A stretch of 64,000 nucleotides of DNA, from contig JASBSU010000022.1 of assembly GCA_030148725.1 (NCBI GenBank), positions 1 through 64,000 on the forward strand, written 5' to 3'. The position numbers and the translations under genes were made by a program. The notes under the pieces were generated by a model that saw only the letters and a list, made by a program, of their open reading frames with translations, ran no database searches and was not told where the DNA came from. Source of the stretch: Hyphomicrobium sp. (GTDB taxonomy: Bacteria > Pseudomonadota > Alphaproteobacteria > Rhizobiales > Hyphomicrobiaceae). Shown piece by piece: positions 9,528 to 19,542 of this stretch; the first letter of the stretch is position 1, and every line of letters starts with the position of its first letter.

Positions 9528-10610
9528 GTGAACTGGATTAACAACGTCGTCCGGCCCAAGATCCGCAGCTTCCTCACCACGAAGCGCGAGGTTCCGGACA
9601 ACCTTTGGATCAAATGTCCCGAGACCGGGCAGATGGTCTTTTACAAGGACCTGGAGGCGAATCAGTTCGTCGTTCCCGGGTCCGACTTCCATATGCGCAT
9701 GGCCTCGGACGTGCGCCTGCAGCATCTGTTCGACGGTGGCAACTTCACGCGTGTTCCGGTGCCGTCGGTGCCGCTCGATCCGCTGAAGTTCCGCGACGGC
9801 AAGAAGCGCTACACGGAACGGCTGCGCGACGCCAAAGCCGAGACGAGCCTGGAAGACGCCGTGCTGATCGGCGAGGGCAAGCTCGACGGCATGGAGATCG
9901 TCGCCGCGGCGCAGGACTTCCGCTTCATGGCGGGTTCGCTCGGTATGGCAGCCGGCGAAGGCGTGATCGCGGGCATGATGCGTGCGGTCGAGAAGAAGAC
10001 ACCTTTCATCCTGTTCGCTGCATCGGGCGGCGCGCGTATGCAGGAAGGTATCCTGTCGCTGATGCAGATGCCGCGCACGACCATTGCTGTGCAGCGCCTG
10101 CGTGAAGCCAAGCTTCCCTACATCGTCGTGATGACAGATCCGACGACGGGCGGCGTTACTGCGTCCTATGCGATGCTCGGGGACATTCACATTGCCGAGC
10201 CCGGCGCGCTCATCTGCTTCGCGGGACCGCGCGTGATCCAGCAGACGATCCGCGAGAACCTGCCGGAAGGATTCCAACGCGCCGAGTATCTGCTCGAGCA
10301 CGGCATGATCGACATGGTGGTGCACCGCCATCAGATGCGCGAGACCCTGAGCCGGCTTTGCCATCTTCTGATGGGCGAGCAGCCGGCAAAGCACGGCGAC
10401 AAGAAGAAGCTCAACGGCAAGACGCATACGAACGGCAGCACGATCGAGGCGCATCTCATCAATACGAGCAGCGGCTCGGCGCCGGCCATCGAGCCTGAGA
10501 TCCTGGGGCCTGAGGAGCGTTTCGATCCGGCGCGCATCGAGCACCGTGAGGCTTCCGACGACGAGCACAAACCGACGACGCGGGCGCTCCCCAAAGACAG
10601 ACAACATTAA
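9528..10610 (+). CDS. accD: Acetyl-CoA carboxylase carboxyltransferase subunit beta
   Basis: With AccA, transfers the carboxyl group from biotin to acetyl-CoA to make malonyl-CoA. The GTG at 9528 gives the conserved [10 protein letters not shown] start (360 residues). The crotonase-fold core is intact, including [17 protein letters not shown]-like [14 protein letters not shown] and the [10 protein letters not shown] block. The region that is a four-cysteine zinc ribbon in E. coli reads KCPETGQ...[10 protein letters not shown], leaving only Cys30. As I recall this loss is shared by rhizobial AccD, so it is lineage-wide. The last 80 or so residues after CHLLMGE are hydrophilic and probably disordered. 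folC follows, a common arrangement. Confidence 0.96.
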   Translation: MNWINNVVRPKIRSFLTTKREVPDNLWIKCPETGQMVFYKDLEANQFVVPGSDFHMRMASDVRLQHLFDGGNFTRVPVPSVPLDPLKFRDGKKRYTERLRDAKAETSLEDAVLIGEGKLDGMEIVAAAQDFRFMAGSLGMAAGEGVIAGMMRAVEKKTPFILFAASGGARMQEGILSLMQMPRTTIAVQRLREAKLPYIVVMTDPTTGGVTASYAMLGDIHIAEPGALICFAGPRVIQQTIRENLPEGFQRAEYLLEHGMIDMVVHRHQMRETLSRLCHLLMGEQPAKHGDKKKLNGKTHTNGSTIEAHLINTSSGSAPAIEPEILGPEERFDPARIEHREASDDEHKPTTRALPKDRQH

Positions 10611-10712
10611 TGCGCATCGCATTCCCGCTTCGGTTCTCTACCGTTCGTCCCGGTGGCAGCATTGCGCTCACGCTTCCGCTGGCCGCGGACGACGCGTAAC
10701 GGAGTGGGCCGT

Positions 10713-12056
10713 ATGCCGACGAGCGGAAAGCTCCTCGCCGAAATGAAGCTTCTGCATCCGCTGCTGATCGATCTTTCGCTCGGCCGGGTGGAACGGCTGC
10801 TGGGCAAGCTCGGCGATCCGCACAAGAAGCTGCCGCCGGCGGTGCACATCGCCGGCACCAACGGCAAGGGCTCGGTCACCGCCTACCTCAAGGCGATGCT
10901 GGAAGCGGCCGGCGCGCGCGTGCATGTCTATACGTCGCCGCATCTCGTACGCTTCCACGAACGTATCGAGCTGGCGGGGCCTGACGGGAAAGCTGCGCCG
11001 ATCGGGGAGGAGGCTCTGGTCGACGTGCTGACGCGCGCGCAGGCGATCAATGGTGCCGACGACGTTACGCAGTTCGAGATCACGACCGCTGCAGCGTTCC
11101 TCGCATTCTCCGAGCAGCCGGCCGATGTGCTCTTGCTGGAAGTCGGGCTCGGGGGCCGGCTCGACGCGACGAATGTCGTCGAGCGTCCGGTGCTGGACGT
11201 CATCACGCCGATCTCGCTCGATCACGCCGAGAAGCTCGGCGCCACGATTGCCAAGATCGCCTACGAGAAGGCCGGTATCCTGCGGCGCGGCGTTCCAGCC
11301 GTGATCTCGCAGCAGGAGCCTGAGGCCGAGGATGTGATCCGTGCCGAAGCGCTGAAAGTCGGTGCGCCGCTGATCGTGTGGGGCGAGCATTTCGACGCCT
11401 ACGAGCAGCGCGGCCGCCTGGTGGTGCAATTGGAGGATCTGCTGCTCGACCTGCCACTGCCGTCACTCGTCGGTCGGCATCAAATCATCAATGCGGGCAC
11501 TGCGGTGTCGGCAGCACTGCGGCTCGCTGCGGCGCTGCCGAGCCTTGGGATCGGCGAGCGCGCCATCGAGCAAGGTTTGACGAGCGCGCGTTGGTCAGCA
11601 CGCATGCAACGGCTCGATGCCGGACCGTTGCCGTCGCTGCTGCGGCCCGGTGCAGAACTGTGGCTCGACGGTGGGCATAATCCGGCGGCGGGAAGCGCGC
11701 TCGCGCAGACCTTGGCGGACCTTGAAGAGCGGTCGCCGAAGCCGCTGCATCTCATCGTCGGCATGATGGGACTGAAGGATGCGGCCGGATTCCTGGCGCC
11801 GTTCCGCGGGCTCGCGAGCCACGTGGTGACGGTGCCCATTCCAGGCGCGCACGAAGCGCCGCACGCGCCGGAGACGCTCGCTGAGACGGCTCGCGAGGTT
11901 GGGCTCAAGGCGGAAAGTGCGGCCGACGTGATCTCCGCTTTGAAGCGGACCGACGCCTATGAGCCGGGACCCAAGCGCGTGCTCATCTGCGGCTCGCTGT
12001 ACCTCGCCGGGCACGTGCTCGGCCTGCAGGAAGGCGTCGAGCCGCAGGCGAATTGA
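10713..12056 (+). CDS. folC: Bifunctional folylpolyglutamate / dihydrofolate synthase
   Basis: Adds glutamate to dihydropteroate and to folates, which retains tetrahydrofolate; serine-cycle methylotrophs need large folate pools. The ATG at 10713 has GGAG 8 nt upstream and gives 447 residues; the open frame to 10653 is unlikely to be translated. Mur-ligase features are present: the ATP loop HIAGTNGKGS (residues 45-54), the omega-loop YTSPHLVRFHER and LLLEVGLGGRLDATN. It follows accD after 102 bp and ends convergently with the RraB-like gene. Confidence 0.95.
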   Translation: MPTSGKLLAEMKLLHPLLIDLSLGRVERLLGKLGDPHKKLPPAVHIAGTNGKGSVTAYLKAMLEAAGARVHVYTSPHLVRFHERIELAGPDGKAAPIGEEALVDVLTRAQAINGADDVTQFEITTAAAFLAFSEQPADVLLLEVGLGGRLDATNVVERPVLDVITPISLDHAEKLGATIAKIAYEKAGILRRGVPAVISQQEPEAEDVIRAEALKVGAPLIVWGEHFDAYEQRGRLVVQLEDLLLDLPLPSLVGRHQIINAGTAVSAALRLAAALPSLGIGERAIEQGLTSARWSARMQRLDAGPLPSLLRPGAELWLDGGHNPAAGSALAQTLADLEERSPKPLHLIVGMMGLKDAAGFLAPFRGLASHVVTVPIPGAHEAPHAPETLAETAREVGLKAESAADVISALKRTDAYEPGPKRVLICGSLYLAGHVLGLQEGVEPQAN

Positions 12057-12254
12057 GTTCGGTGACACGGGCGGAGAGAGGCATTGTTTGCGGCTGGATG
12101 GTCGCAAGCTGATGGCCGGCGCTCGCGCCGGGCGCCCTTGGCGCCTGAGCATGGCACCTACGGCGCCATGCTGAAAAGGCAATCGGGCGCGGTCGTATCG
12201 ACGACGCGTTTGTGGCTCGATTCATCGAACTCTATTGCGCTGTCCTGGAAGGTA

Positions 12255-12572
12255 TTAGACGCGGAAAAAACCCCAGCCATCGGAGTGGCCTCGATGTAGT
12301 CGCGCCAAGGCGTCCAAACGCTCTTCAGTGTCGGTGATGTTCGCGCAGGTTGGTACCATTTCCTTAGACGCCGTGACGTCCCAGGTGGCTTCGCCATCAA
12401 TCTCAGTGACGGTCGTCGAAAAGCCTTCGCGTTCAGCTTCGCGAGCAAAGGCCACTGCAGACGATTGATCGGGGAAGACGTGTGAGAAATCGATGGAGCG
12501 AGGTGGACCGAGATCGCTCCCGTTCGCCTCCATGTTTCCCAAAATGGCGGCGTTGTCCTCGAATAGCGACAT
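12255..12572 (-). CDS. RraB-like protein (ribonuclease E inhibitor family)
   Basis: A 105-residue acidic protein. The block GPPRSIDFSHVFP..., the TWDVTASKEMVPT strand and the ending GHSDGWGFF match the RraB family, whose E. coli member binds RNase E and lowers its activity. The role in this organism is inference. I chose the ATG at 12572 (MSLFEDN); a TTG six codons upstream is the alternative. It starts 22 bp after the uvrD stop on the same strand and is probably cotranscribed. The 198 bp between it and folC hold nothing obvious. Confidence 0.72.
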   Translation of the reverse strand: MSLFEDNAAILGNMEANGSDLGPPRSIDFSHVFPDQSSAVAFAREAEREGFSTTVTEIDGEATWDVTASKEMVPTCANITDTEERLDALARLHRGHSDGWGFFRV

Positions 12573-12594
12573 TGGCGAACCATATGGCAAGCGG

Positions 12595-15186
12595 CTAAGC
12601 GCGGTCGACGAAACTATCGACGACGCGCTTGCGGCCGGCCTCGTCGAACTCGATGGTCAGCTTGTTACCGTCGACATCGGTGACGGTGCCGATGCCGAAT
12701 TTCTGATGCACCACGCGCTCGCCGCGCTTGTAGGTCGCCGGCTCACTCGATGAGGCGACTAGTTCGCCCTCGATGGTGAGCGGACCGCGCTTCTTTCGGT
12801 GGTCGGCGGGGCTCCACTTTTTCGGCTGCTCGCGCGTGCGCTCCTGTGCCCGCTGCCAGCCGGGCGTGTCATACTGGCCTTCGAACGGTGCGGCTTCGTC
12901 GAAGCGGCTGCGACCATATCCGGAACGGCCGAAGGTGCCGCCGAAGTTCTGATAGGCGCCGCCGAAAGGCATCTTCGCCTCGGCAACTTCGACGTGCGCG
13001 TCGGGCAATTCGTCGACGAAACGGGACGGCAGCGCGGATTGATAAAGCCCACGATTGCGGCGGTTCTGCGCGAAGGAAATCTTGCCGATGCGCTTGGCGC
13101 GCGTGATGCCGACATAGGCGAGGCGGCGTTCTTCCTCGAGGCCGGCCTGCCCGCTTTCATCGAGCGAGCGCTGATGCGGGAAGAGACCCTCTTCCCAGCC
13201 GGGGAGGTAGACGACCTCGAACTCGAGACCTTTGGCGGCGTGCAGCGTCATGATGGAGACGCGGTCGCCGTCGCCGGCCTGATCGACATCCATGACGAGG
13301 CTAACGTGCTCGAGGAAGCCTTCGAGGGTTTCGAACTGGTGCATGAAGCGCACGAGCTCTTTCAAGTTTTCCAAGCGCGACTGCGCTTGCGGGCTCTTGT
13401 CGGCCTGCCACATGGCGGTGTAGCCGGATTCATCGAGGATCAGCTCGGCCAGTTCGGTGTGCTTGATGGTGCCGATCTGGCTGCGCCAGCGCTCGAAGCT
13501 GCGGATGAGGTCGGTGAGCGCCTTGCGCGCCTTGCCCGGCAGCTCCTCGGTTTCAACGATGATCTGCGCCGCCTGATACATTGGGATGGAGCGGGCGCGG
13601 GCCAGCTCGTGGACGCGCTTCACCGAGGTGTCGCCGAGGCCGCGCTTGGGCACGTTGACGATGCGTTCGAACTTCAGGTCGTTGGCCGGGTTGGCGGCGA
13701 TTTCCAGATAGGCGATGGCGTCCTTGATTTCCTGGCGCTCGTAGAAGCGCGGGCCACCGATGACGCGATAAGGAAGTCCCATGGTCATGAAGCGGTCTTC
13801 GAAGGCGCGCATCTGGAACGAGGCGCGCACCAGAATCGCCACCTCGTTGAGCGGTTCGCCGGAGCGCTTGCGCATCGTTTCGATGTCATCGCCGATGGTG
13901 CGGGCTTCCTCCTCGTCATCCCAAACGGCAGTGACTGTGACGCGGGTGCCGAGGGCGCCGTCGGTGAAGAGCGTCTTGCCGAGGCGACCCTGATTGGCGG
14001 CAATGAGACCGGAAGCGGCACCGAGGATATGGCCCGTCGAGCGATAATTCCGTTCGAGGCGAATGACCGTGGCGCCGGGGAAGTCCTTGTCGAAGCGCAG
14101 GATATTGTCGACCTCGGCACCGCGCCAGCCGTAGATCGACTGATCGTCGTCGCCGACGCAGCATATGTTGGGCGAGCCTTGCGCGAGCAGGCGGAGCCAG
14201 AGGTACTGGGCGACGTTGGTGTCCTGGTACTCGTCGACGAGGATGTAGCGGAAGCGGCGCTGATAGTCCGCGAGCACGTCGGGATGCTGCGTGAAGAGGC
14301 GCAGGTTTTCCAGAAGCAGGTCGCCGAAGTCGCAGGCGTTGAGCTCCTTGAGGCGCTGTTGGTAGGCGGCGTAGAGCTTGGCGCCCTTGCCGGCACCGAA
14401 AGCAAAAGCTTCGCCGGACGGGATTCTGTCGGGTGTCAGGCCGCGGTTCTTCCAGCCGTCGATGTGGTTCGCCAACTGCCGCGCCGGCCAGCGATCCTTG
14501 TCGAGCCCCTCGGCTTCGATCACCTGCTTCAACAGGCGGATCTGGTCGTCCGTGTCGAGGATCGTGAATCCGGATTTGAGGCCGACGAGTTCGGCGTGGC
14601 GGCGCAGGATCTTGACGCCGATCGAGTGGAACGTGCCGAGCCAGGGCATGCCTTCGACGGCGCCACCGACGAGCAGACCGATACGCTCCTTCATCTCGCG
14701 CGCGGCTTTGTTGGTGAAGGTCACGGCCAGGACCTGACCGGGGAATGCGCGGCCTGTCGCCAGGATGTGGGCGATACGCGTGGTCAGCACACGGGTCTTG
14801 CCGGTGCCGGCGCCGGCGAGCACGAGCACAGGGCCATCGAGGGCTTCCACGGCGGCGCGCTGCTCAGGATTGAGGCCATCGAGGTACGGCGGGGCGGCAA
14901 CCGGCGGGGCCGCGCCGTGAAGCGCGCGCGCCGAAATCGACTGGCGCGGCGGCTGTTGCGAGGGCGCGGCGGGAAGATCGAAGGGCGCATCGTTGGGATC
15001 GGCGGCCCGAGGAGAGGCTTGCGGCAGGTCGAAAGGCGGATCGTCGGCGTCTTCGGGGGGCGGTGCAGCATTTTCTTGCGGCGGCGCGGACGTTCTCGCC
15101 GGCGGCGCGGCCGGGAGATCGAACGGAAGCTCTTCAGACGCCTCCGACCTTGCTGCGTTCGCCAAATGTTTTCTGCTCTGCACCAT
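12595..15186 (-). CDS. uvrD: UvrD/PcrA-type DNA helicase
   Basis: Superfamily 1A 3'-5' helicase for excision and mismatch repair, 863 residues. All helicase motifs are visible: Walker A GAGTGKT (residues 125-131), Walker B LVDEYQDTN, motif III GDDDQSIYGWRG, LERNYRS, motif V VSIMTLHAAKGLEFE and motif VI RRLAYVGITRAK. The C-terminus carries the Tudor-like RNA polymerase-binding module (RGERVVHQKFGIGTV). An unusual N-terminal extension of about 100 residues is Pro/Ala/Asp-rich with three PFDLP motifs (21-25, 51-55, 68-72). A TATAGT hexamer 8 nt before the ATG could be a -10 box giving a very short leader. A long open frame on the opposite strand is only a shadow. Confidence 0.95.
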   Translation of the reverse strand: MVQSRKHLANAARSEASEELPFDLPAAPPARTSAPPQENAAPPPEDADDPPFDLPQASPRAADPNDAPFDLPAAPSQQPPRQSISARALHGAAPPVAAPPYLDGLNPEQRAAVEALDGPVLVLAGAGTGKTRVLTTRIAHILATGRAFPGQVLAVTFTNKAAREMKERIGLLVGGAVEGMPWLGTFHSIGVKILRRHAELVGLKSGFTILDTDDQIRLLKQVIEAEGLDKDRWPARQLANHIDGWKNRGLTPDRIPSGEAFAFGAGKGAKLYAAYQQRLKELNACDFGDLLLENLRLFTQHPDVLADYQRRFRYILVDEYQDTNVAQYLWLRLLAQGSPNICCVGDDDQSIYGWRGAEVDNILRFDKDFPGATVIRLERNYRSTGHILGAASGLIAANQGRLGKTLFTDGALGTRVTVTAVWDDEEEARTIGDDIETMRKRSGEPLNEVAILVRASFQMRAFEDRFMTMGLPYRVIGGPRFYERQEIKDAIAYLEIAANPANDLKFERIVNVPKRGLGDTSVKRVHELARARSIPMYQAAQIIVETEELPGKARKALTDLIRSFERWRSQIGTIKHTELAELILDESGYTAMWQADKSPQAQSRLENLKELVRFMHQFETLEGFLEHVSLVMDVDQAGDGDRVSIMTLHAAKGLEFEVVYLPGWEEGLFPHQRSLDESGQAGLEEERRLAYVGITRAKRIGKISFAQNRRNRGLYQSALPSRFVDELPDAHVEVAEAKMPFGGAYQNFGGTFGRSGYGRSRFDEAAPFEGQYDTPGWQRAQERTREQPKKWSPADHRKKRGPLTIEGELVASSSEPATYKRGERVVHQKFGIGTVTDVDGNKLTIEFDEAGRKRVVDSFVDRA

Positions 15187-15568
15187 GCTTCCGCACTATA
15201 TCACCCGGCATTCTGGGGCAACGGCCGGCCTCGCGCCGCCCACACCAGATATGGGCAAGCTTTGGCTGGAATATGGGGATTGGCGCGCCAATGTACCCAA
15301 CGCGACGACCGATTAACGCACATGCCGCAGTGCCATTTTTTTGTTGCCGGCCCGTGCCAAGAAGGTGGGGAACCCGGTCAAGACGTGGACGAGCGAATAA
15401 GCTAGAGTGCGCGCGACCATAGCGGGCGAAATTCCTCGAGCCGGGCTGCCCGCGGCGTGATTGGCTCGGACATTCTTGGGGACGACGGTTCAGCGGGGGT
15501 GCTGGGGCACCTCCAGCTGCGCAATGCTTGTGACGAGGGTCGATCATTGTCGGCCCCTGAAAGGTTAG
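15187..15568. other. Divergent promoter region between uvrD and the AsmA-like gene
   Basis: A 382-bp gene-free stretch. The only signals I can point to are TATAGT just before uvrD (minus strand) and AAGG before the ATG at 15569. No ORF with coding character, RNA gene or repeat was recognised. Confidence 0.6.
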
Positions 15569-18500
15569 ATGAGCAACGGGCTTCTCTATATAGCGGGGCT
15601 GGTCTCACTCGCTCTCGCGGCGCTGTTTGCAGTTCCGTATTTCGTCGACTGGAACGGGTATCGCGGCGTCTTCGAGGAGGAGGCAACGCGTATTCTCGGG
15701 CGGGAAGTGCGGGTCGGCGGCAACGTCAACGTGCGCCTGCTGCCTTCGCCCTATGTCAGCTTCGAGAAGCTGCGCATTGCTGACCCGACCGGGGCAACGG
15801 GAGAGCCGTTCTTCCGCGCCGAGAGCTTCACGATGCGCCTGTCGGCGCCGCCGCTGCTCAAGGGGATCATCGAAGCCAACGAGATCGTGCTGGAAAAGCC
15901 GTTCGTGCGGCTGGCCGTCGATGCCAACGGCGACGGCAACTGGCGCAGCTTCCAGGTCGCTTCCGCGTCGCTGCCGTTCATCCCGGCGGGCGTGACGCTG
16001 CAGTCGGTGAAGATCAACGACGGGACAATCGCGCTGCACGGCCCGAAGGGTATCGGCTTTGCGCAGGTCGGGGGCCTCAACGGCGAGCTGAAGGCGGAAT
16101 CGATCAACGGTCCGTTCTCGTTCAAGGGTGTTGCCGAGACGGCCGTCGGCGAGCGCGAGGTGCGGCTTGCGACGGGTCCGATGGAGGCCGATGGCGGCAT
16201 CCGGTTCAAGGCCACGGCGCGAGGGACGGCGCATGACGCCAACACATACGCCATGGATGGTCGCCTCGCTGACCTCAAAGGTCGGCCGCGCGTCGACGGC
16301 GAACTGACCGCCAAGCTCATGCTGCCGGCCGATGCGGTGGTGCAGCCGACGGCGCCGGCAACGCCCGGCACCAAGCCCGAGACGCCGTCCATTGACTTCA
16401 AGGCCCGCGTTTCGGGCGACTCGCAAGGACTGCGCGTCGACGACATCGCGCTGGCGTTCGAGCACATCGGGCAGCCGCAACTCATCGCAGGTTCTGCCAC
16501 GGCTTCGTGGACGGAAACCCTTACGATCGGGATGGACCTTTCCTCGCGCTGGCTCGACCTCGATCGCGTCGCGAAATCTTCGACCGAGGGTAGCGATCCG
16601 TTCAACACGGCGCGGAATTTCGTACTCGCCATGATGGAGGCGCTGCCGGAAAACGCCGACAGCAAGGTTGCCTTCGATCTCGACCAGGCGACGCTCGGTG
16701 GCGAGGCGGTCAATGGCGTGCGGCTGGAGGTTCGCCGGGCGCAAGGCGCCCTGCTGCTCAATACGCTGCGCGCGGGACTGCCCGGCGGCACACGCGTTGC
16801 GCTGGACGGATCGGTGGCCGGCGATGCAACGACCGGCCAGGCGTTCCGGGGAGAAATCACGCTTTACGGCTCCAGCCTGTCGCGCTTCCTCGACTGGGCG
16901 GCGAAGGACAAGCAGATCGCGTCGGCGGTGCGCAACGAGGGGCCGTTCTCGCTGCAGGGGCAGCTGGCGATGACCGGAACCAGCGTCGAGCTTACGGACG
17001 CGGGGGCGGAACTCGGCGGGCGTCCCATCAAGGGAGAGGTCCGCTACAGCACCAAAGCTGCGCGGCCGCGTCTGGCGATCGCCCTCGACAGCAATGAAAT
17101 CGATGCCGGGGAGCTTTGGCCGGCGGGCGTTGCCGGGCTGAAGCGCGTGCTCGCGGGCAACGCAGCGGCAAGCGAGGCTCCGAAAGCGAAGTTCGCGTGG
17201 CTCGATCCATCGGTCACGGATTTGCAGCTGAAGCTGCGTGCGGGTGAGCTGCTGACCGGTCAGGGCCGGTTGCGCGATGTCGATATGGACATCGGGATCG
17301 ATGACGGGCGGCTCGCCGTCCGCAGTTGCTCGTTTGCGTCGGCCGACGATCTCCACGTCGACCTTGAGGGCAACGTCGCAGACACGATGAAGACCCCTCG
17401 GGGTGCTTTGCACTGGATTGTCGCCGCGCCGAGCAAGGATGCATTTGCGAGCCTCGTGAAGCTGTTCGATCTGACGGACGATGTGCGTCAACAGGTGGAT
17501 GCGCTCGCTTCATTCGCGCCGTTGCGGCTGGCGGGTGGTGTGCAACTGGGTATGCGGTCGGCGCAATCGGCGGACGTGTCCATCGACGGCAGCGTGCAGA
17601 ACGGTGGCCGGCTCGTGATGTCGGCGCTGCTCGATGGCGGGCTCGACAACTGGCGCGCTGGCGCAGCCGACATCTCGGCGACCATCAACAGCTCGGACGT
17701 CGCGGCGGTCTGGCAGGGTGTCAGTGCGCACGGGTCTGCGCCGCCGTCGGCGGCTTCGCCGCACGCCGGCGAGATCTTCTTCAAGGCAGCGGGCACGCCG
17801 ACGAAGGGCATGACGGCCACTGCGTCGGTGAAGGCGCCGGCTCTGTTCTTCGGGTATGACGGCCGCATCACGCTGCCGGATGACGGAAGCCGGGCCCTCG
17901 ATGGCGAATTGCGCATTGCTGCGCGCGGCTTCGGCGATGCCATGGCGATTGCTGGCCTCGGTTCCGGGTCCGCGCTCCAGGATGCTCCGGTGTCGGGGAC
18001 GCTGAAGGTCGTTTCGACGAACCACGCCACCGAGCTTAAGCCCGAAAATCTGACGATCGGCGGCAGCAAGGTAGGGGGCAGCATTGCGCTGTCGTATCCC
18101 ACCGAGGGCGCCGCCATCGTTACGGGCGAAATCAACGTCGATGCGGCGACGATCCCGGGGCTGCTGGCGCTGGTGCTCGACAGGAAACAAATTGCAGAAG
18201 CGCCGGGGGCGGAGCCGCTCACGGCAGGCCGGACGCTGTGGCCGGAGCATTCGTTCGACTTTGCAGCGCTTGACGGTGTCGAGGGCAAACTGAGCGTCAG
18301 CTTCGGCAAGCTAACGCTCGCAGACGGCATGACCGTCGCGAAGGCGCGTGCTGGCGTCGAGTTCGCGCCAGGCAAGGTCGTCGTCAGCAATCTTGAGGGC
18401 AGGGTTCTCGGCGGCGATCTCGTGGCCAATGTTGCGATCGAGCGAGCTCCGGGCGGTGCGGATCTCAAGGCTGACATGCGTGTCGCGGACATGCTCGTTC

Positions 18501-19501
18501 GGCCGGGCAAGGATGAGAAGGCTTCGCTGTCGGTGGCGCTTTCTGGGCGCGCGTCGACGCCGGGTGCGCTCATTTCGGTGGCAACTGGTAAGGGTGAGCT
18601 GCAACTCGGTGCGCTCTCGGTGGCAGCACCGACGCCGCTCGCGGTGGTGCAGGCTTCCGAGGCTGTCCTCACCGGCGAAGCTGGCGGAAGTGGTGAACAG
18701 CTCGCCGCGGCGCTGCGCACGAAGATCGATGCCGGGCAGATTCCGGTCGGCCCTCGCTCGATCCCGATCGACATCGCAGACGGCGCCGCGAAGCTGCAGT
18801 CGTTCACGCTCGATTCCGAAGCGGGGGCAACAAAGGTCGAAACAACCGTCGATCTGGCGTCGCTCGTCGTCGACAGCGCCTGGGTCGTGCAGCCGCGCGG
18901 GCCCGATGTGGCGCAGGCCGAGAAGCCGCGTCATGGCGCGCTGCCGAGCGTGAGCGTCGTCTACACGGGGCCGCTCGCCAACGTCTGGATGTTGGAACAG
19001 CGCGTGGCCGTCGACCCGCTGGAGCGGGAACTCGCCATACGCAAGATGGAACTCGACGCCGATCAGCTCGAGAAGCTGCGCAAGGCCGATACGGATCGGG
19101 CGGCACGCGAGGAGGAACGGCGGCGGGCACTGGAATCCGATGAAGGCAGCACGCTGCCAGAGGATCCGGGTGCTGGGGCTGCCGGTTCGACGACCAATGG
19201 AACGGATGAGCCGAACGCCTCGCTCAATCCCGAAGGCGCTGCGCCAGACCATGCGGCAGTGCCTGCCATTCCTCCCAGCAGTGCCAGCGCGGCGGGCGTT
19301 TCGGTGACGCCGGCACCGGGCCAGGAAGGGCAGACATTCGGTGCGGTTGCGAACGGCGATGGGACTGGCGCCACTGGAGCGCCGACGGAGGCGGGGAGCA
19401 TTACGCCCGCTGCGCCGTCGCCAGCCTATCGGCCGCGGAAACCGCAGCGTCAGGTGCGGCCGAATGAGCAGGTGCTGCGCAACCTCATGAATACGAACTG
19501 A
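15569..19501 (+). CDS. AsmA-family protein
   Basis: A 1310-residue envelope protein with one N-terminal membrane helix (residues 5-24) followed at once by the AsmA signature FVDWNGYRGVFEEEATRILG and GGNVNVRLLPSPYV. The long middle is beta-rich and repetitive, as expected for a repeating-beta-groove lipid-transfer fold spanning the periplasm; that mechanism is known for relatives and inferred here. The last 250 residues change character: a charged helix near 1150-1190 (RKMELDADQLEKLRKADTD), a Pro/Gly/Ala-rich disordered stretch, then a basic tail ending RPNEQVLRNLMNTN. AAAGG precedes the ATG. It is a single gene divergent from uvrD. Confidence 0.88.
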   Translation: MSNGLLYIAGLVSLALAALFAVPYFVDWNGYRGVFEEEATRILGREVRVGGNVNVRLLPSPYVSFEKLRIADPTGATGEPFFRAESFTMRLSAPPLLKGIIEANEIVLEKPFVRLAVDANGDGNWRSFQVASASLPFIPAGVTLQSVKINDGTIALHGPKGIGFAQVGGLNGELKAESINGPFSFKGVAETAVGEREVRLATGPMEADGGIRFKATARGTAHDANTYAMDGRLADLKGRPRVDGELTAKLMLPADAVVQPTAPATPGTKPETPSIDFKARVSGDSQGLRVDDIALAFEHIGQPQLIAGSATASWTETLTIGMDLSSRWLDLDRVAKSSTEGSDPFNTARNFVLAMMEALPENADSKVAFDLDQATLGGEAVNGVRLEVRRAQGALLLNTLRAGLPGGTRVALDGSVAGDATTGQAFRGEITLYGSSLSRFLDWAAKDKQIASAVRNEGPFSLQGQLAMTGTSVELTDAGAELGGRPIKGEVRYSTKAARPRLAIALDSNEIDAGELWPAGVAGLKRVLAGNAAASEAPKAKFAWLDPSVTDLQLKLRAGELLTGQGRLRDVDMDIGIDDGRLAVRSCSFASADDLHVDLEGNVADTMKTPRGALHWIVAAPSKDAFASLVKLFDLTDDVRQQVDALASFAPLRLAGGVQLGMRSAQSADVSIDGSVQNGGRLVMSALLDGGLDNWRAGAADISATINSSDVAAVWQGVSAHGSAPPSAASPHAGEIFFKAAGTPTKGMTATASVKAPALFFGYDGRITLPDDGSRALDGELRIAARGFGDAMAIAGLGSGSALQDAPVSGTLKVVSTNHATELKPENLTIGGSKVGGSIALSYPTEGAAIVTGEINVDAATIPGLLALVLDRKQIAEAPGAEPLTAGRTLWPEHSFDFAALDGVEGKLSVSFGKLTLADGMTVAKARAGVEFAPGKVVVSNLEGRVLGGDLVANVAIERAPGGADLKADMRVADMLVRPGKDEKASLSVALSGRASTPGALISVATGKGELQLGALSVAAPTPLAVVQASEAVLTGEAGGSGEQLAAALRTKIDAGQIPVGPRSIPIDIADGAAKLQSFTLDSEAGATKVETTVDLASLVVDSAWVVQPRGPDVAQAEKPRHGALPSVSVVYTGPLANVWMLEQRVAVDPLERELAIRKMELDADQLEKLRKADTDRAAREEERRRALESDEGSTLPEDPGAGAAGSTTNGTDEPNASLNPEGAAPDHAAVPAIPPSSASAAGVSVTPAPGQEGQTFGAVANGDGTGATGAPTEAGSITPAAPSPAYRPRKPQRQVRPNEQVLRNLMNTN

Positions 19502-19542
19502 GGTTGGCCGGCTAATGCCCGGTGCTGCGTGAGCGCCTAGTC

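Noticed and set aside
12799-15405. An 868-codon plus-strand open frame opposite uvrD
   Set aside because: It mirrors the uvrD codons on the other strand; high GC removes stop codons. uvrD has every helicase motif, while this frame has no family resemblance.
15605-18807. Long minus-strand open frames opposite the AsmA-like gene
   Set aside because: Low-complexity Arg/Ser-rich translations without motifs; shadows of a GC-rich coding strand.
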